Source: an uncultured Clostridia bacterium
Lineage (GTDB): Bacteria; Bacillota; Clostridia; Oscillospirales; Oscillospiraceae
Assembly (NCBI GenBank): GCA_946006895.1
Contig: CAMFZO010000068.1
Location: 1 to 7,396 of the forward strand
Direction of reading: 5' to 3'
DNA: 7,396 bases
In this document: positions 1 to 6,520 of the stretch, one piece after another
How the letters are laid out: the number at the start of each line of letters is the position of its first letter
Numbering within the stretch: position 1 is the first letter of the stretch
Translations under genes and position numbers: made by a program
Notes under the pieces: generated by a model
Databases searched by the model: none
What the model saw: only the letters and a program-made list of their open reading frames with translations
What the model was told of the DNA's origin: nothing

Positions 1-90
1 ATCGGAAACGACCGGGCGGCGACGTCCGGCAGTCAATGGGGAAATCCAACCCGACCTAAGCCGCAAGATTTACGTTATCTGCTGCCACCA
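1..90 (+). ncRNA. ole: 3' end of a probable OLE RNA (partial, cut by window edge)
   Basis: This stretch shows no convincing coding signal but folds locally. A 3-bp hairpin closed by a GAAA tetraloop (2-11) is followed at once by a 7-bp hairpin with one G-U pair and a GCGA tetraloop (12-18 with 23-29). A third hairpin with one bulged A pairs 63-69 with 77-82. GGCAG at 28-32 can also pair with CTGCC at 82-86, enclosing the middle part. OLE RNA is a roughly 600-nt structured RNA of some Firmicutes, found directly upstream of oapA near dxs, and it forms a membrane-associated ribonucleoprotein with OapA. The call rests on this location plus the dense structure; I did not match the primary sequence to the OLE consensus. 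The 3' end is approximate. A structured upstream UTR or the tail of an upstream gene remain possible. Confidence 0.6.
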
Positions 91-103
91 TATTATGTTT
101 TTC

Positions 104-110
104 GGAGGGA
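104..110 (+). promoter_or_regulatory. Shine-Dalgarno site that fixes the oapA start at TTG 116
   Basis: GGAGGGA at 104-110 lies 5 bases before the TTG at 116-118, an ideal distance. The in-frame ATG at 95 is upstream of this site and has no purine-rich site of its own, so the shorter protein starting at the TTG is preferred. Confidence 0.8.
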
Positions 111-115
111 AAATC

Positions 116-721
116 TTGCATACCAACGACCCTGAACCGCGAAGTAAGAAAAAATCCAAAAAGTCCGCGAAAAAAAACGGAAACATCCGCTGGATCGTCA
201 CGATCTTTTTCGTGACCGTCGTGATCTCCTCGACAATCTCCTTCCTGTCCTCCAGTATTTTGGAGGGCGCGGGTCTTGTCGAGGCATTTGCTGTCTTGCT
301 GATTATTGTCCTGCTTGGCATTTTATTTGATATTGTCGGCGTGGCGGTCATGTCCGCCGACGAAAAGCCGTTCCATTCCATGGCGGCGAAAAAGGTTCCC
401 GGCGCGGCGGAGGCCCTGAAGCTCCTGCGCAATGCCGAGAAGGTATCCAGCTTCTGCAATGACGTGGTAGGGGACATCTGCGGTGTCGTCTCCGGCTCCG
501 CCTCGGCCATTATCGCCGTCAAGGCGCTGACCCAGATCGATTCTGACACGGTGTCGCAGCTCATCATGTCCGCCCTGGTCGCCGGTGTGACCATCGCCGG
601 AAAGGCCTTCGGCAAAAACCTGGCCATGAGCAACTCCACCAATATCGTTCATCTTGCTTCGAAGCTGATCTATTACATAAAGTCTCCTCTCCGCTGCAAC
701 AGAACGCGGAAAAAAAGGTGA
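116..721 (+). CDS. oapA: OapA-like OLE RNA-associated membrane protein
   Basis: The 201-residue protein has a lysine-rich N terminus (residues 11-20) followed by about four hydrophobic segments (roughly 25-47, 54-79, 115-138 and 147-165) and a basic tail (RTRKKR). The loop after the second segment carries ADEKPFHSMAAKKVPG, then R105-NAE-K109 (an RxxxK pattern) and D116-VVG-D120 (a DxxxD pattern). Size, topology, basic ends and the position immediately before dxs match OapA, the membrane partner of OLE RNA. OLE/OapA has been linked in Halalkalibacterium halodurans to Mg2+ homeostasis and to cold and short-chain alcohol tolerance. Such proteins are often auto-annotated as CorB/CNNM (DUF21)-like Mg2+/Co2+ transporters, the main alternative name; no CBS domains are present. 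dxs follows after 21 bases, so the two are probably co-transcribed. The TTG start is chosen from the Shine-Dalgarno site; an ATG at 95 would add seven residues. Identification rests on context and motifs, not on an alignment. Confidence 0.78.
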   Translation: MHTNDPEPRSKKKSKKSAKKNGNIRWIVTIFFVTVVISSTISFLSSSILEGAGLVEAFAVLLIIVLLGILFDIVGVAVMSADEKPFHSMAAKKVPGAAEALKLLRNAEKVSSFCNDVVGDICGVVSGSASAIIAVKALTQIDSDTVSQLIMSALVAGVTIAGKAFGKNLAMSNSTNIVHLASKLIYYIKSPLRCNRTRKKR

Positions 722-742
722 CGTCTGACAGGTTGTGGAAGC

Positions 743-2593
743 GTGAGCTTATTAAATCAGATCAATTCCAGACAGGAGCTGTGCGCTCTGGACCAACAGC
801 AGCTTCGGCTGCTCTGCGACGAGCTGCGGCAGTTCCTGGTGCTCCATGTGGCCCAGACCGGCGGCCATCTGGCGTCCAATCTGGGCGTGGTGGAGCTGAC
901 GGTCGCCCTGGAGCGGGTTTTTGACACCTCCAAAGACCGGCTGGTCTTTGACGTGGGGCATCAGTCCTATGTGCATAAAATTCTGACGGGCCGCCGGGAG
1001 GGCTTCTCTTCTCTGCGGACCTTCGGCGGACTTTCCGGCTTCCCCAAGCCGTCGGAAAGTCCCTGCGACGCCTTTGTAGCGGGACACGCCTCGTCGGCGG
1101 TGTCCACGGCCTTGGGTATGGCTCGGGCCAGGACGCTGCAAAAGGAGGACTATCACGTGATTGCCCTCATGGGCGACGGCGCATTGACCGGCGGCCTTGC
1201 CTACGAGGGCCTCAACGATGCCGGAGAGAGCAATGAACCGCTGATCGTGATCCTCAACGACAACGGGATGTCCATTACGCCCAACGTCGGCGGTATCTCT
1301 CGACATCTGTCCCTGCTCCGTACCAGGGCCGGTTATTTCCGGCTGAAAAAGATATACCGCAGCGTGACCGGCGCCCTTCCCGGCGGCAAGGCGGTCTACC
1401 GCTTCACCCACCGCATGAAGGAGCGCATGAAGCGGATGCTTTTAGGCTCGACCCTCTTTGAGGAGATGGGCTTTGAATACTACGGCCCGGTGGACGGCCA
1501 TAATCTGGAGCGGCTGGAATATATGCTCCGGCTGGCAAAAAGCTGTCAAAAACCTGTGCTGCTCCACGTCATCACAAAAAAGGGCAAGGGCTATGCGCCG
1601 GCGGAGGAGAATCCCGATGTCTTTCACGGCATCGGCAGCTTTGACCCGGAGAGCGGCAAGCCCCCGCTGTGCAGTCATCTGCCGTCCTTTTCCGATACCT
1701 TCGGCAAGACCCTCTGCGATCTGGCCCGGGAGGAACCAAGACTCTGTGCCATCACCGCCGCTATGGTGGGCGGCACGGGCCTGACGGAATTTGCCCGGGA
1801 ATTCCCGGAGCGCTGCTTCGATGTGGGCATTGCCGAGGGCCACGCGGTCACCATGGCAGGCGGCCTTGCCAAGCAGGGAATGCTGCCTGTAGTGGCGATC
1901 TATTCCACCTTCCTGCAGCGGGCCTATGATATGCTGCTGCAGGATGTGGCCATGCAGAAGCTCCACGTGGTCTTTGCTGTCGATCGGGCGGGTCTTGTCG
2001 GCGAGGACGGCGAGACCCATCAGGGTGTGTTTGACATCAGCTATCTGCGCTCCGTGCCGGGAATGCAGATCCTGTGTCCCGCCAATCAGGAGGAACTGAC
2101 CGATATGCTCCGAAAAGCGGTGCTGGAGATGGACGGCCCTGTGGCGGTCCGCTATCCCCGGGGCTGCGACGGCGTATTTACGGAAGTTGCAAAGAGCACC
2201 GTGGTGCGTGAGGGCAGTGACATTACACTCATCGGCTATGGCAGACTCATCAATAATCTTTTGGAGGCGGCGGATCTGCTGGAGCGGACAGGCATCCACG
2301 CTGAGGTTCTGAAGCTGCCCTCCGTCAAGCCCATCGACATGCGGCCCATTGCCGCGTCGGTAAAAAAGACCGGCGCCATGGTCGTTGCGGAGGAGGCCGT
2401 CTGCATCGGCTGCGCGGGCAAGGAGATTGCTGCGTCCCTGCGAACAAGCGGCATCAACGTTCCCACCCGGCTGGTAAATATCGGAGATCGCTTTGTGACC
2501 CACGGCAATGTTTCCTCCCTGTATCATTTATTGGGACTGGACGCTGCTTCGCTGGCACAGACAGCGCAGGAGGTGCTGCAGCATGAAGCATAA
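743..2593 (+). CDS. dxs: 1-deoxy-D-xylulose-5-phosphate synthase
   Basis: DXS condenses pyruvate and glyceraldehyde 3-phosphate, using thiamine diphosphate and Mg2+, to give DXP, the entry step of the MEP isoprenoid pathway. The 616-residue length is normal. The N-terminal thiamine-diphosphate half shows GGHLASNLGVVELTVAL (H42), DVGHQSYVHKILTGR (H73), GHASSAVS and the metal motif G144-D-G-A with N174 in LNDNGMSI. The transketolase-like middle domain shows GIAEGHAVT with the expected catalytic E365, YSTFLQRAYD, DRAGLVG...THQG (H426) and AVRYPRG (R473). A C-terminal domain (about 490-610) completes it. The GTG start gives the family-typical opening MSLLNQINSRQEL; only a weak AGG precedes it (730-732), so translation may depend partly on the upstream gene. 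The Gly after E365 and the Gly in NDNGMSI replace residues (Gln and Glu) common in E. coli-type enzymes, but the active-site framework is intact. Confidence 0.97.
   Translation: MSLLNQINSRQELCALDQQQLRLLCDELRQFLVLHVAQTGGHLASNLGVVELTVALERVFDTSKDRLVFDVGHQSYVHKILTGRREGFSSLRTFGGLSGFPKPSESPCDAFVAGHASSAVSTALGMARARTLQKEDYHVIALMGDGALTGGLAYEGLNDAGESNEPLIVILNDNGMSITPNVGGISRHLSLLRTRAGYFRLKKIYRSVTGALPGGKAVYRFTHRMKERMKRMLLGSTLFEEMGFEYYGPVDGHNLERLEYMLRLAKSCQKPVLLHVITKKGKGYAPAEENPDVFHGIGSFDPESGKPPLCSHLPSFSDTFGKTLCDLAREEPRLCAITAAMVGGTGLTEFAREFPERCFDVGIAEGHAVTMAGGLAKQGMLPVVAIYSTFLQRAYDMLLQDVAMQKLHVVFAVDRAGLVGEDGETHQGVFDISYLRSVPGMQILCPANQEELTDMLRKAVLEMDGPVAVRYPRGCDGVFTEVAKSTVVREGSDITLIGYGRLINNLLEAADLLERTGIHAEVLKLPSVKPIDMRPIAASVKKTGAMVVAEEAVCIGCAGKEIAASLRTSGINVPTRLVNIGDRFVTHGNVSSLYHLLGLDAASLAQTAQEVLQHEA
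2568..2575 (+). promoter_or_regulatory. Strong Shine-Dalgarno site for tlyA inside dxs
   Basis: AGGAGGTG lies within the last codons of dxs, 7 bases before the ATG at 2583. It fixes the tlyA start inside dxs and rejects the longer in-frame ATG at 2508, which would overlap dxs by 86 bases. Confidence 0.85.
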
Positions 2594-3380
2594 AGAACGG
2601 CTGGACGTACTGCTGACCCAAAAGGGCCTCTGCGACAGCAGAAGCCGCGCACAGGCGCTCATTATGAGCGGCGAGGTCTACGTCAACGGGCTTAAATGCG
2701 ACAAGGCGGGAACTCCCGTGGAGGTGGAAGCCCAGATCGAGATCCGGGGCAACGCTTGCCCCTACGTCAGCCGGGGCGGTCTCAAGCTGGAAAAGGCGCT
2801 GCGGGATTTCGGTGTGGATCCGGCAGGCTGTGTCTGCAGCGATTCCGGCGCTTCCACCGGCGGCTTTACCGACTGCCTGCTGCAAAAGGGTGCGAAAAAG
2901 GTCTTTGCCATTGATGTGGGCTACGGGCAGTTGGCCTGGAGCATCCGTACCGACGAGCGGGTGGTATGCATGGAGCGCACCAATATCCGCTACGTCAAGC
3001 CGGAGGATCTGGGTGAGCCGCTGGATCTTTCCGTGGTGGACGTGTCCTTTATCTCGCTGCGCATTGTTCTGCCCGCCATCAAGAGTCTTCTCAAGCCCAC
3101 GGGACAGATCGTCTGCCTGATCAAGCCCCAGTTTGAGGCGGGAAAGGACAAGGTGGGCAAAAAGGGTGTTGTCCGCGACGCTGCGGTCCATGAGGAGGTT
3201 TTGAACAGCTTCCTCTCCCTCGCGGCGGAGCTGGGACTCACCGTTCGTAATCTGACCTTTTCTCCGGTCAAAGGGCCGGAGGGGAATATTGAATTTTTGG
3301 GGCATCTTTCCATGCTCCCCCAGGGCGCAATGACGCCGGATGTCAAGGCCATCGTTGCTGCCGCACATGAGACGCTATGA
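2583..3380 (+). CDS. tlyA: TlyA-family rRNA 2'-O-methyltransferase (S4 + FtsJ-like)
   Basis: TlyA proteins use S-adenosylmethionine to methylate the ribose of cytidines in rRNA (C1920 of 23S, and in some forms also C1409 of 16S). They are often mislabelled hemolysins. The 265-residue protein has an N-terminal S4 RNA-binding domain (about 5-65: RLDVLLTQKGLCDSRSRAQ, then GEVYVNG) and a Rossmann-like methyltransferase domain. Motif I is DSGASTGGFTD (87-97). A K-D-K-E tetrad is visible as K68 (SRGGLK), D153 (VVDVSF), K181 (LIKPQFE) and E237 (GNIEF), each one residue before the catalytic set I recall for M. tuberculosis TlyA (K69, D154, K182, E238). The start overlaps dxs by 11 bases. Whether this is the one-site or two-site type cannot be decided from sequence alone. 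Confidence 0.94.
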   Translation: MKHKERLDVLLTQKGLCDSRSRAQALIMSGEVYVNGLKCDKAGTPVEVEAQIEIRGNACPYVSRGGLKLEKALRDFGVDPAGCVCSDSGASTGGFTDCLLQKGAKKVFAIDVGYGQLAWSIRTDERVVCMERTNIRYVKPEDLGEPLDLSVVDVSFISLRIVLPAIKSLLKPTGQIVCLIKPQFEAGKDKVGKKGVVRDAAVHEEVLNSFLSLAAELGLTVRNLTFSPVKGPEGNIEFLGHLSMLPQGAMTPDVKAIVAAAHETL

Positions 3381-4234
3381 AAAAAGTTGTAATGACCCCC
3401 AATCCCTATCGGGACAGAAACTTCAAATATGCCAATCTGGCGGAAAAGATCCTCCGGGAGGCGGGCGTTGAGACAAAAACCTGCCTGGCCTTCGATGTGG
3501 ACAAGACCTTTGAGCTGCCGGAGGACGTGGTGCTCCACGACCTGACCCAGGAGCTGCGGGACGCGGATCTTCTCATCTGCTTCGGCGGCGACGGCACAAT
3601 CCTCCATGCCTCCAAGGCGGCCACCCGTGCCGGAGTTCCCGTTCTCGGTGTCAATATCGGCACCATGGGCTTTATGGCGGAGCTGGAGAGCAGCGAGCTG
3701 AAGCTCCTGAGCCGTCTGGCCCAGGACGACTACACCGTCGAGGAGCGCATGATGCTCCACGTGAGAGCGGAGCATGAGGGCAAGGTCCTTTTGGAGGAGG
3801 AGGCCCTCAACGACGCGGTCATCACCAAGGGCGCCGTTGCCCGCATCGTTCAGATGACCGTGAGCTGCGACCATATGCAGATCATGAGCTTCGGCGGCGA
3901 CGGCGTCATTGTCTGCACGCCCACCGGCTCCACGGCCTATTCCATGTCCGCCGGCGGTCCTATTGTGGAGCCGACGGCCCAGAATATCGTCATTACGCCC
4001 ATCTGCGCCCATGATATGCAGACCAAGGCCGTAGTCACCGGCGCACAGCGTGTGATCACCGTCGAGATCGGGCGCATCGGCCGCAAGAGCGCCTTCTTGT
4101 CCGTGGACGGCGGACGCGCATTGCGGCTGAATACCGGCGATACCGTGACCATCACCCGCTCCCCCTATGTCACACAGCTTGCCCATTTGAGCGACAGGAG
4201 CTTTTTTGAGATCATCAATAATAAATTTAAGTAG
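3377..4234 (+). CDS. nadK: NAD kinase (ATP/polyphosphate-dependent)
   Basis: NadK phosphorylates the 2' hydroxyl of the adenosine ribose of NAD to make NADP, in the cytosol. The 285-residue length is typical. The N-terminal domain carries the phosphate-binding motif G70-GDGT-74 in LLICFGGDGTILHA, followed by LGVNIGTMGFMAE. The C-terminal domain has the LND motif (N145-D146), then GDGVIVCTPTGSTAYS (174-189) and SAGGPIV, the NAD-binding signature, followed by TPICAH. The family often has NE instead of ND at 145-146, a conservative change. The ATG overlaps the tlyA stop as ATGA, and there is no clear Shine-Dalgarno site, so translation probably depends on ribosomes ending on tlyA. NADPH made downstream of this enzyme feeds DXP reductoisomerase, a plausible metabolic link with dxs (inference). 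Confidence 0.96.
   Translation: MKKVVMTPNPYRDRNFKYANLAEKILREAGVETKTCLAFDVDKTFELPEDVVLHDLTQELRDADLLICFGGDGTILHASKAATRAGVPVLGVNIGTMGFMAELESSELKLLSRLAQDDYTVEERMMLHVRAEHEGKVLLEEEALNDAVITKGAVARIVQMTVSCDHMQIMSFGGDGVIVCTPTGSTAYSMSAGGPIVEPTAQNIVITPICAHDMQTKAVVTGAQRVITVEIGRIGRKSAFLSVDGGRALRLNTGDTVTITRSPYVTQLAHLSDRSFFEIINNKFK
4213..4231 (+). promoter_or_regulatory. Possible ARG-box-like site just before argR (weak)
   Basis: CATCAATAATAAATTTAAG, in the last codons of nadK and 11 bases before the argR ATG, resembles the Bacillus ARG-box consensus I recall (CATGAATAAAAATTCAAG), with two mismatches and one inserted base. It stands out as an AT-rich patch in a GC-rich operon. No promoter is visible beside it, and the inserted base changes half-site spacing, so this is only a candidate autoregulatory operator. 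Confidence 0.25.
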
Positions 4235-4242
4235 GTGTTACT

Positions 4243-4695
4243 ATGAAAGCCAACCGCCAAAAGAAGATTTTAGAGCTCATTACCGAAAAGAGCATCGAAA
4301 CCCAGGAGCAGCTTCTGAAGGAGCTCCATGACTGCGGCTACAAGAGCACGCAGGCTACCGTGTCACGCGATATCAAGGAACTTCGCATCATCAAGACCCT
4401 GGATGGTCTGGGCGGTTACCGCTACAGCGTTCCCCGCAAAAACGAGGGCGAAAAATTTGACGCCAGGTTCCGCGTGATCTTCCGCGAATGTGTCACCAGC
4501 ATGGACTATGCCCAGAATCTGGTGGTGGTCAAGACCATGCCCGGATTGGGTGCGGCGGCAGGCGCCAACATCGACGCGCTGCATATGCCCACCGTCGTCG
4601 GTACCCTCTCGGGCGACGATACTACCCTTGTCATCATGCGTGACAGTGAATCCGCGATGGATTTCTGCGAGGAGATCCGTAAAATGATCGAGTAA
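4243..4695 (+). CDS. argR: Arginine repressor ArgR/AhrC
   Basis: ArgR is a hexameric, arginine-responsive regulator that represses arginine biosynthesis and, in Bacillus-type bacteria, activates catabolism. The 150-residue protein has the expected two domains. The N-terminal winged helix-turn-helix (about 1-65) opens with MKANRQKKILELI and contains the recognition-helix signature ATVSRDIKEL (S41-R42). The C-terminal oligomerisation and arginine-binding domain (about 75-150) shows MPGLGAAAGANIDAL and GTLSGDDTTLVI, with the arginine-contacting D125-D126 pair. It starts 8 bases after nadK; its Shine-Dalgarno site AGGTG (4233-4237) overlaps the nadK stop codon. argR next to recN is a conserved Firmicutes arrangement (ahrC-recN in Bacillus). 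No arginine gene is in the window, so its targets lie elsewhere. Confidence 0.96.
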   Translation: MKANRQKKILELITEKSIETQEQLLKELHDCGYKSTQATVSRDIKELRIIKTLDGLGGYRYSVPRKNEGEKFDARFRVIFRECVTSMDYAQNLVVVKTMPGLGAAAGANIDALHMPTVVGTLSGDDTTLVIMRDSESAMDFCEEIRKMIE

Positions 4696-4708
4696 AAGAG
4701 GAATTTTC

Positions 4709-6364
4709 ATGCTCCGTCTGCTGCATATCGAGAATATCGCCGTCATCGAGCAGGCGGACATTCTGTTCGAGGACGGCTTTAACGTCATGACCGGCGAGAC
4801 CGGCGCGGGCAAATCCATCGTCATCGACGCTATCTCCGCGATATTGGGAGAGCGGGCCTACCGTGACATGATCCGCACCGGCTGTGGTAAGGCTTCGGTG
4901 CGTGCGGTGTTTGACCGGGTGCCGGAGCTGGCGTGGTTTGCCGGGAACGATGTGCCCTATGAGGACGAGTTGACCGTCCAGCGGGAGATCTATCTGGACG
5001 GGAAGAACGTCTGCCGGGTCAACGGCCTGCCGGTCTCCGTGGGCGTTTTAAAGAAGCTGGGACTGCAGCTCATCAACATCCATGGCCAGCACGATTCAGC
5101 GGCGCTGTTCGATGAAAACTATCACCTGTCTTTTTTGGACAGCTTTGCCTGCAATGAGGAACTGCTGGAGGCCTACCGGCAGAAGTATCAGACTTTGCAG
5201 GCGCTGCGGCGGGAGATGGAGCGCCTTTCCATGGACGAGAGCGAAAAGCTCCGCCGGATGGAGACTCTCAAATACCAGATCGAGGAGATCTCCCGCGCCG
5301 CGTTGAAAGCGGGGGAGGACGAGAACCTGGAAGCCCGCCGGAAGCTGCTGCAGAACGCGGAAAAGCTGTCCGACGGCCTGGAGGAAGCCTCCCGATGCCT
5401 GAACGGCGGTGAGGATTCCGACGGTGCTGCGTCGCTGCTTGCTCAGGCAGAGCGCGCCCTTGCCAAGCTCACCCGCTTTGACGAGAGCCTGACGGCCCTC
5501 CACGACACGGTGGCTGACCTGATGTACCAGGTTCAGGACGCGGCGGAACAGGCGGGCGACCGCATTTACGCCATGTCTTATTCCGCCGACGAGCTGGAGC
5601 GCATCGAGGAACGGCTGGACATCATCTACCGCCTGCGCCGCAAGTACGGCGCGACCTGCGAGGACATTCTGTTCTATCTGGACCGGGCGAAGGCCGAACT
5701 GGACGAGATCGAGTTTGCCGACGAAAAGATGGAGCAGCTTCGGAAGAAGGAAAAGGCCGCTCTGCGTGAGGCTATGGACGCGGCAATGGCGCTGCGCGAG
5801 AGCAGAAAGCAGGCGGCAGCCGGTCTTGCCGAGCGGGTTTTGAAGGAGCTTGCCGACCTGGACATGAAAAAGGTCCGGTTTTCCTGTGAATTTACCGAGA
5901 CGGAGCTGTCGCCACTGGGCGCCGATGCCGTGGCATTTTATATGTCCGCCAACCTGGGCGAGGCCCTGAAGCCCCTGAACAAGGTGGCCTCCGGCGGCGA
6001 ATTGGCCCGGATCATGCTGGCCCTGAAAAACGTCCTGGCGGAGCGGGATCATGTGCCGACCCTGATCTTTGACGAGGTGGACACCGGCGTTTCCGGCAGA
6101 GCGGCGCAGCACGTGGCAGAAAAGCTACGCGCAGTGTCGAAAAACAAGCAGGTCTTGTGCGTGACGCACCTGCCCCAGCTTGCGGCGCTGGCGGATACGC
6201 ACTTCCTCATTGAGAAGAACGAGCGCGACGGAAGAACCTTTACCGCCGTGACCCCGCTCGATTTTGAGGGCAGAAAGCGGGAGCTTGCCCGCATCATCGG
6301 CGGCGCGAGCATTACGGAAACGACCTTGCAAAGCGCGGCGGAGATGCTGGCCGCCATGCCCTAA
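4709..6364 (+). CDS. recN: DNA repair protein RecN (SMC-like ATPase)
   Basis: RecN is a cytosolic SMC-like ATPase recruited early to double-strand breaks, where it helps bring DNA ends together for RecA-dependent repair. The 551 residues match the family length. ATPase lobe one has Walker A G29-ETGAGKS-36 and the Q-loop region INIHGQHD (122-129). A coiled-coil region spans about 150-375 (runs such as EAYRQKYQTLQALRREMERL and EQLRKKEKAALREAM) with a central break. Lobe two has the ABC signature KVASGGELARIMLALK (425-440), Walker B LIFDEVDTGVSG (D455-E456), VTHLPQ with H487, and the RecN-type C-terminal motif RIIGG...ITETTLQSAAEML. AGAGGA at 4697-4702, 6 bases before the ATG, sets the start 13 bases after argR. 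No LexA-type box is obvious at this internal position, so expression probably follows the operon. Confidence 0.97.
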   Translation: MLRLLHIENIAVIEQADILFEDGFNVMTGETGAGKSIVIDAISAILGERAYRDMIRTGCGKASVRAVFDRVPELAWFAGNDVPYEDELTVQREIYLDGKNVCRVNGLPVSVGVLKKLGLQLINIHGQHDSAALFDENYHLSFLDSFACNEELLEAYRQKYQTLQALRREMERLSMDESEKLRRMETLKYQIEEISRAALKAGEDENLEARRKLLQNAEKLSDGLEEASRCLNGGEDSDGAASLLAQAERALAKLTRFDESLTALHDTVADLMYQVQDAAEQAGDRIYAMSYSADELERIEERLDIIYRLRRKYGATCEDILFYLDRAKAELDEIEFADEKMEQLRKKEKAALREAMDAAMALRESRKQAAAGLAERVLKELADLDMKKVRFSCEFTETELSPLGADAVAFYMSANLGEALKPLNKVASGGELARIMLALKNVLAERDHVPTLIFDEVDTGVSGRAAQHVAEKLRAVSKNKQVLCVTHLPQLAALADTHFLIEKNERDGRTFTAVTPLDFEGRKRELARIIGGASITETTLQSAAEMLAAMP

Positions 6365-6392
6365 CGAAGAGGCATTGATAGTTCAAAATCGC

Positions 6393-6421
6393 TTGACAAA
6401 TTTGGGCTTTTTTGCTATGAT
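6393..6421 (+). promoter_or_regulatory. Promoter of the tyrS T-box leader
   Basis: A perfect -35 TTGACA (6393-6398) and a -10 TATGAT (6416-6421) are separated by exactly 17 bases. TG at 6413-6414, one base before the -10, makes an extended -10. Transcription should begin near 6428-6431, just before the T-box Stem I. This is a strong housekeeping-type promoter, and it separates tyrS from the recN operon. Confidence 0.88.
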
Positions 6422-6517
6422 AGCCGCGATATAACGCAGTGATGAGAAGAAGTAACCGCAATTTTTACGCGCAGAGAGCCGTCGGTCGGTGTAAGATGGC
6501 AGGAAAATGCGGCGAAG

Positions 6518-6520
6518 TAC
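6518..6520 (+). promoter_or_regulatory. T-box specifier codon UAC (Tyr)
   Basis: TAC lies one base after the GAA side of loop E and reads as a tyrosine codon, agreeing with the downstream tyrosyl-tRNA synthetase and pairing with a GUA anticodon. The overlapping triplet GTA (Val) is excluded by the identity of the regulated gene. Confidence 0.82.

Noticed and set aside
69..96. Promoter for oapA (TTTACG, 16-base spacer, TATTAT)
   Set aside because: The -35 is poor, and the start site would fall at about 103, right on the Shine-Dalgarno site, leaving almost no leader. It also overlaps a hairpin of the putative RNA. Co-transcription with upstream sequence is more likely.
1..135. Reading frames open from the left edge (one ending at TAA 57-59, one at TGA 133-135, one continuous with oapA) as the tail of an upstream gene
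   Set aside because: The translations are short, Arg/Pro-rich and resemble no C terminus I recognise, and all three frames being open for a while is expected in GC-rich DNA. The strong local RNA folding and the gene context fit a non-coding RNA better.
2508..2582. Longer tlyA start at ATG 2508
   Set aside because: It would add 25 residues unlike the family, and the consensus Shine-Dalgarno site sits just before ATG 2583, where the S4-domain sequence begins normally.
3579..3904. Identical 17-base repeat in nadK (3579-3595 and 3888-3904)
   Set aside because: Both copies encode FGGDG-type glycine loops using the same favoured codons. The match follows from protein sequence and codon bias rather than from a mobile or regulatory repeat.
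1442..4186. Long antisense open frames (for example 361 codons opposite dxs and 398 codons opposite tlyA-nadK)
   Set aside because: They lie opposite clearly conserved genes, have His/Gly/Ala-rich compositions without domains, and are typical shadows in GC-rich coding DNA.
5096..6112. 338-codon antisense frame opposite recN
   Set aside because: recN is intact and full of conserved motifs; the opposite frame shows no recognisable domain, so it is a shadow.
6401..6414. T-rich run after recN as an intrinsic terminator
   Set aside because: The TTTTTT lies inside the promoter spacer and no stable hairpin precedes it.
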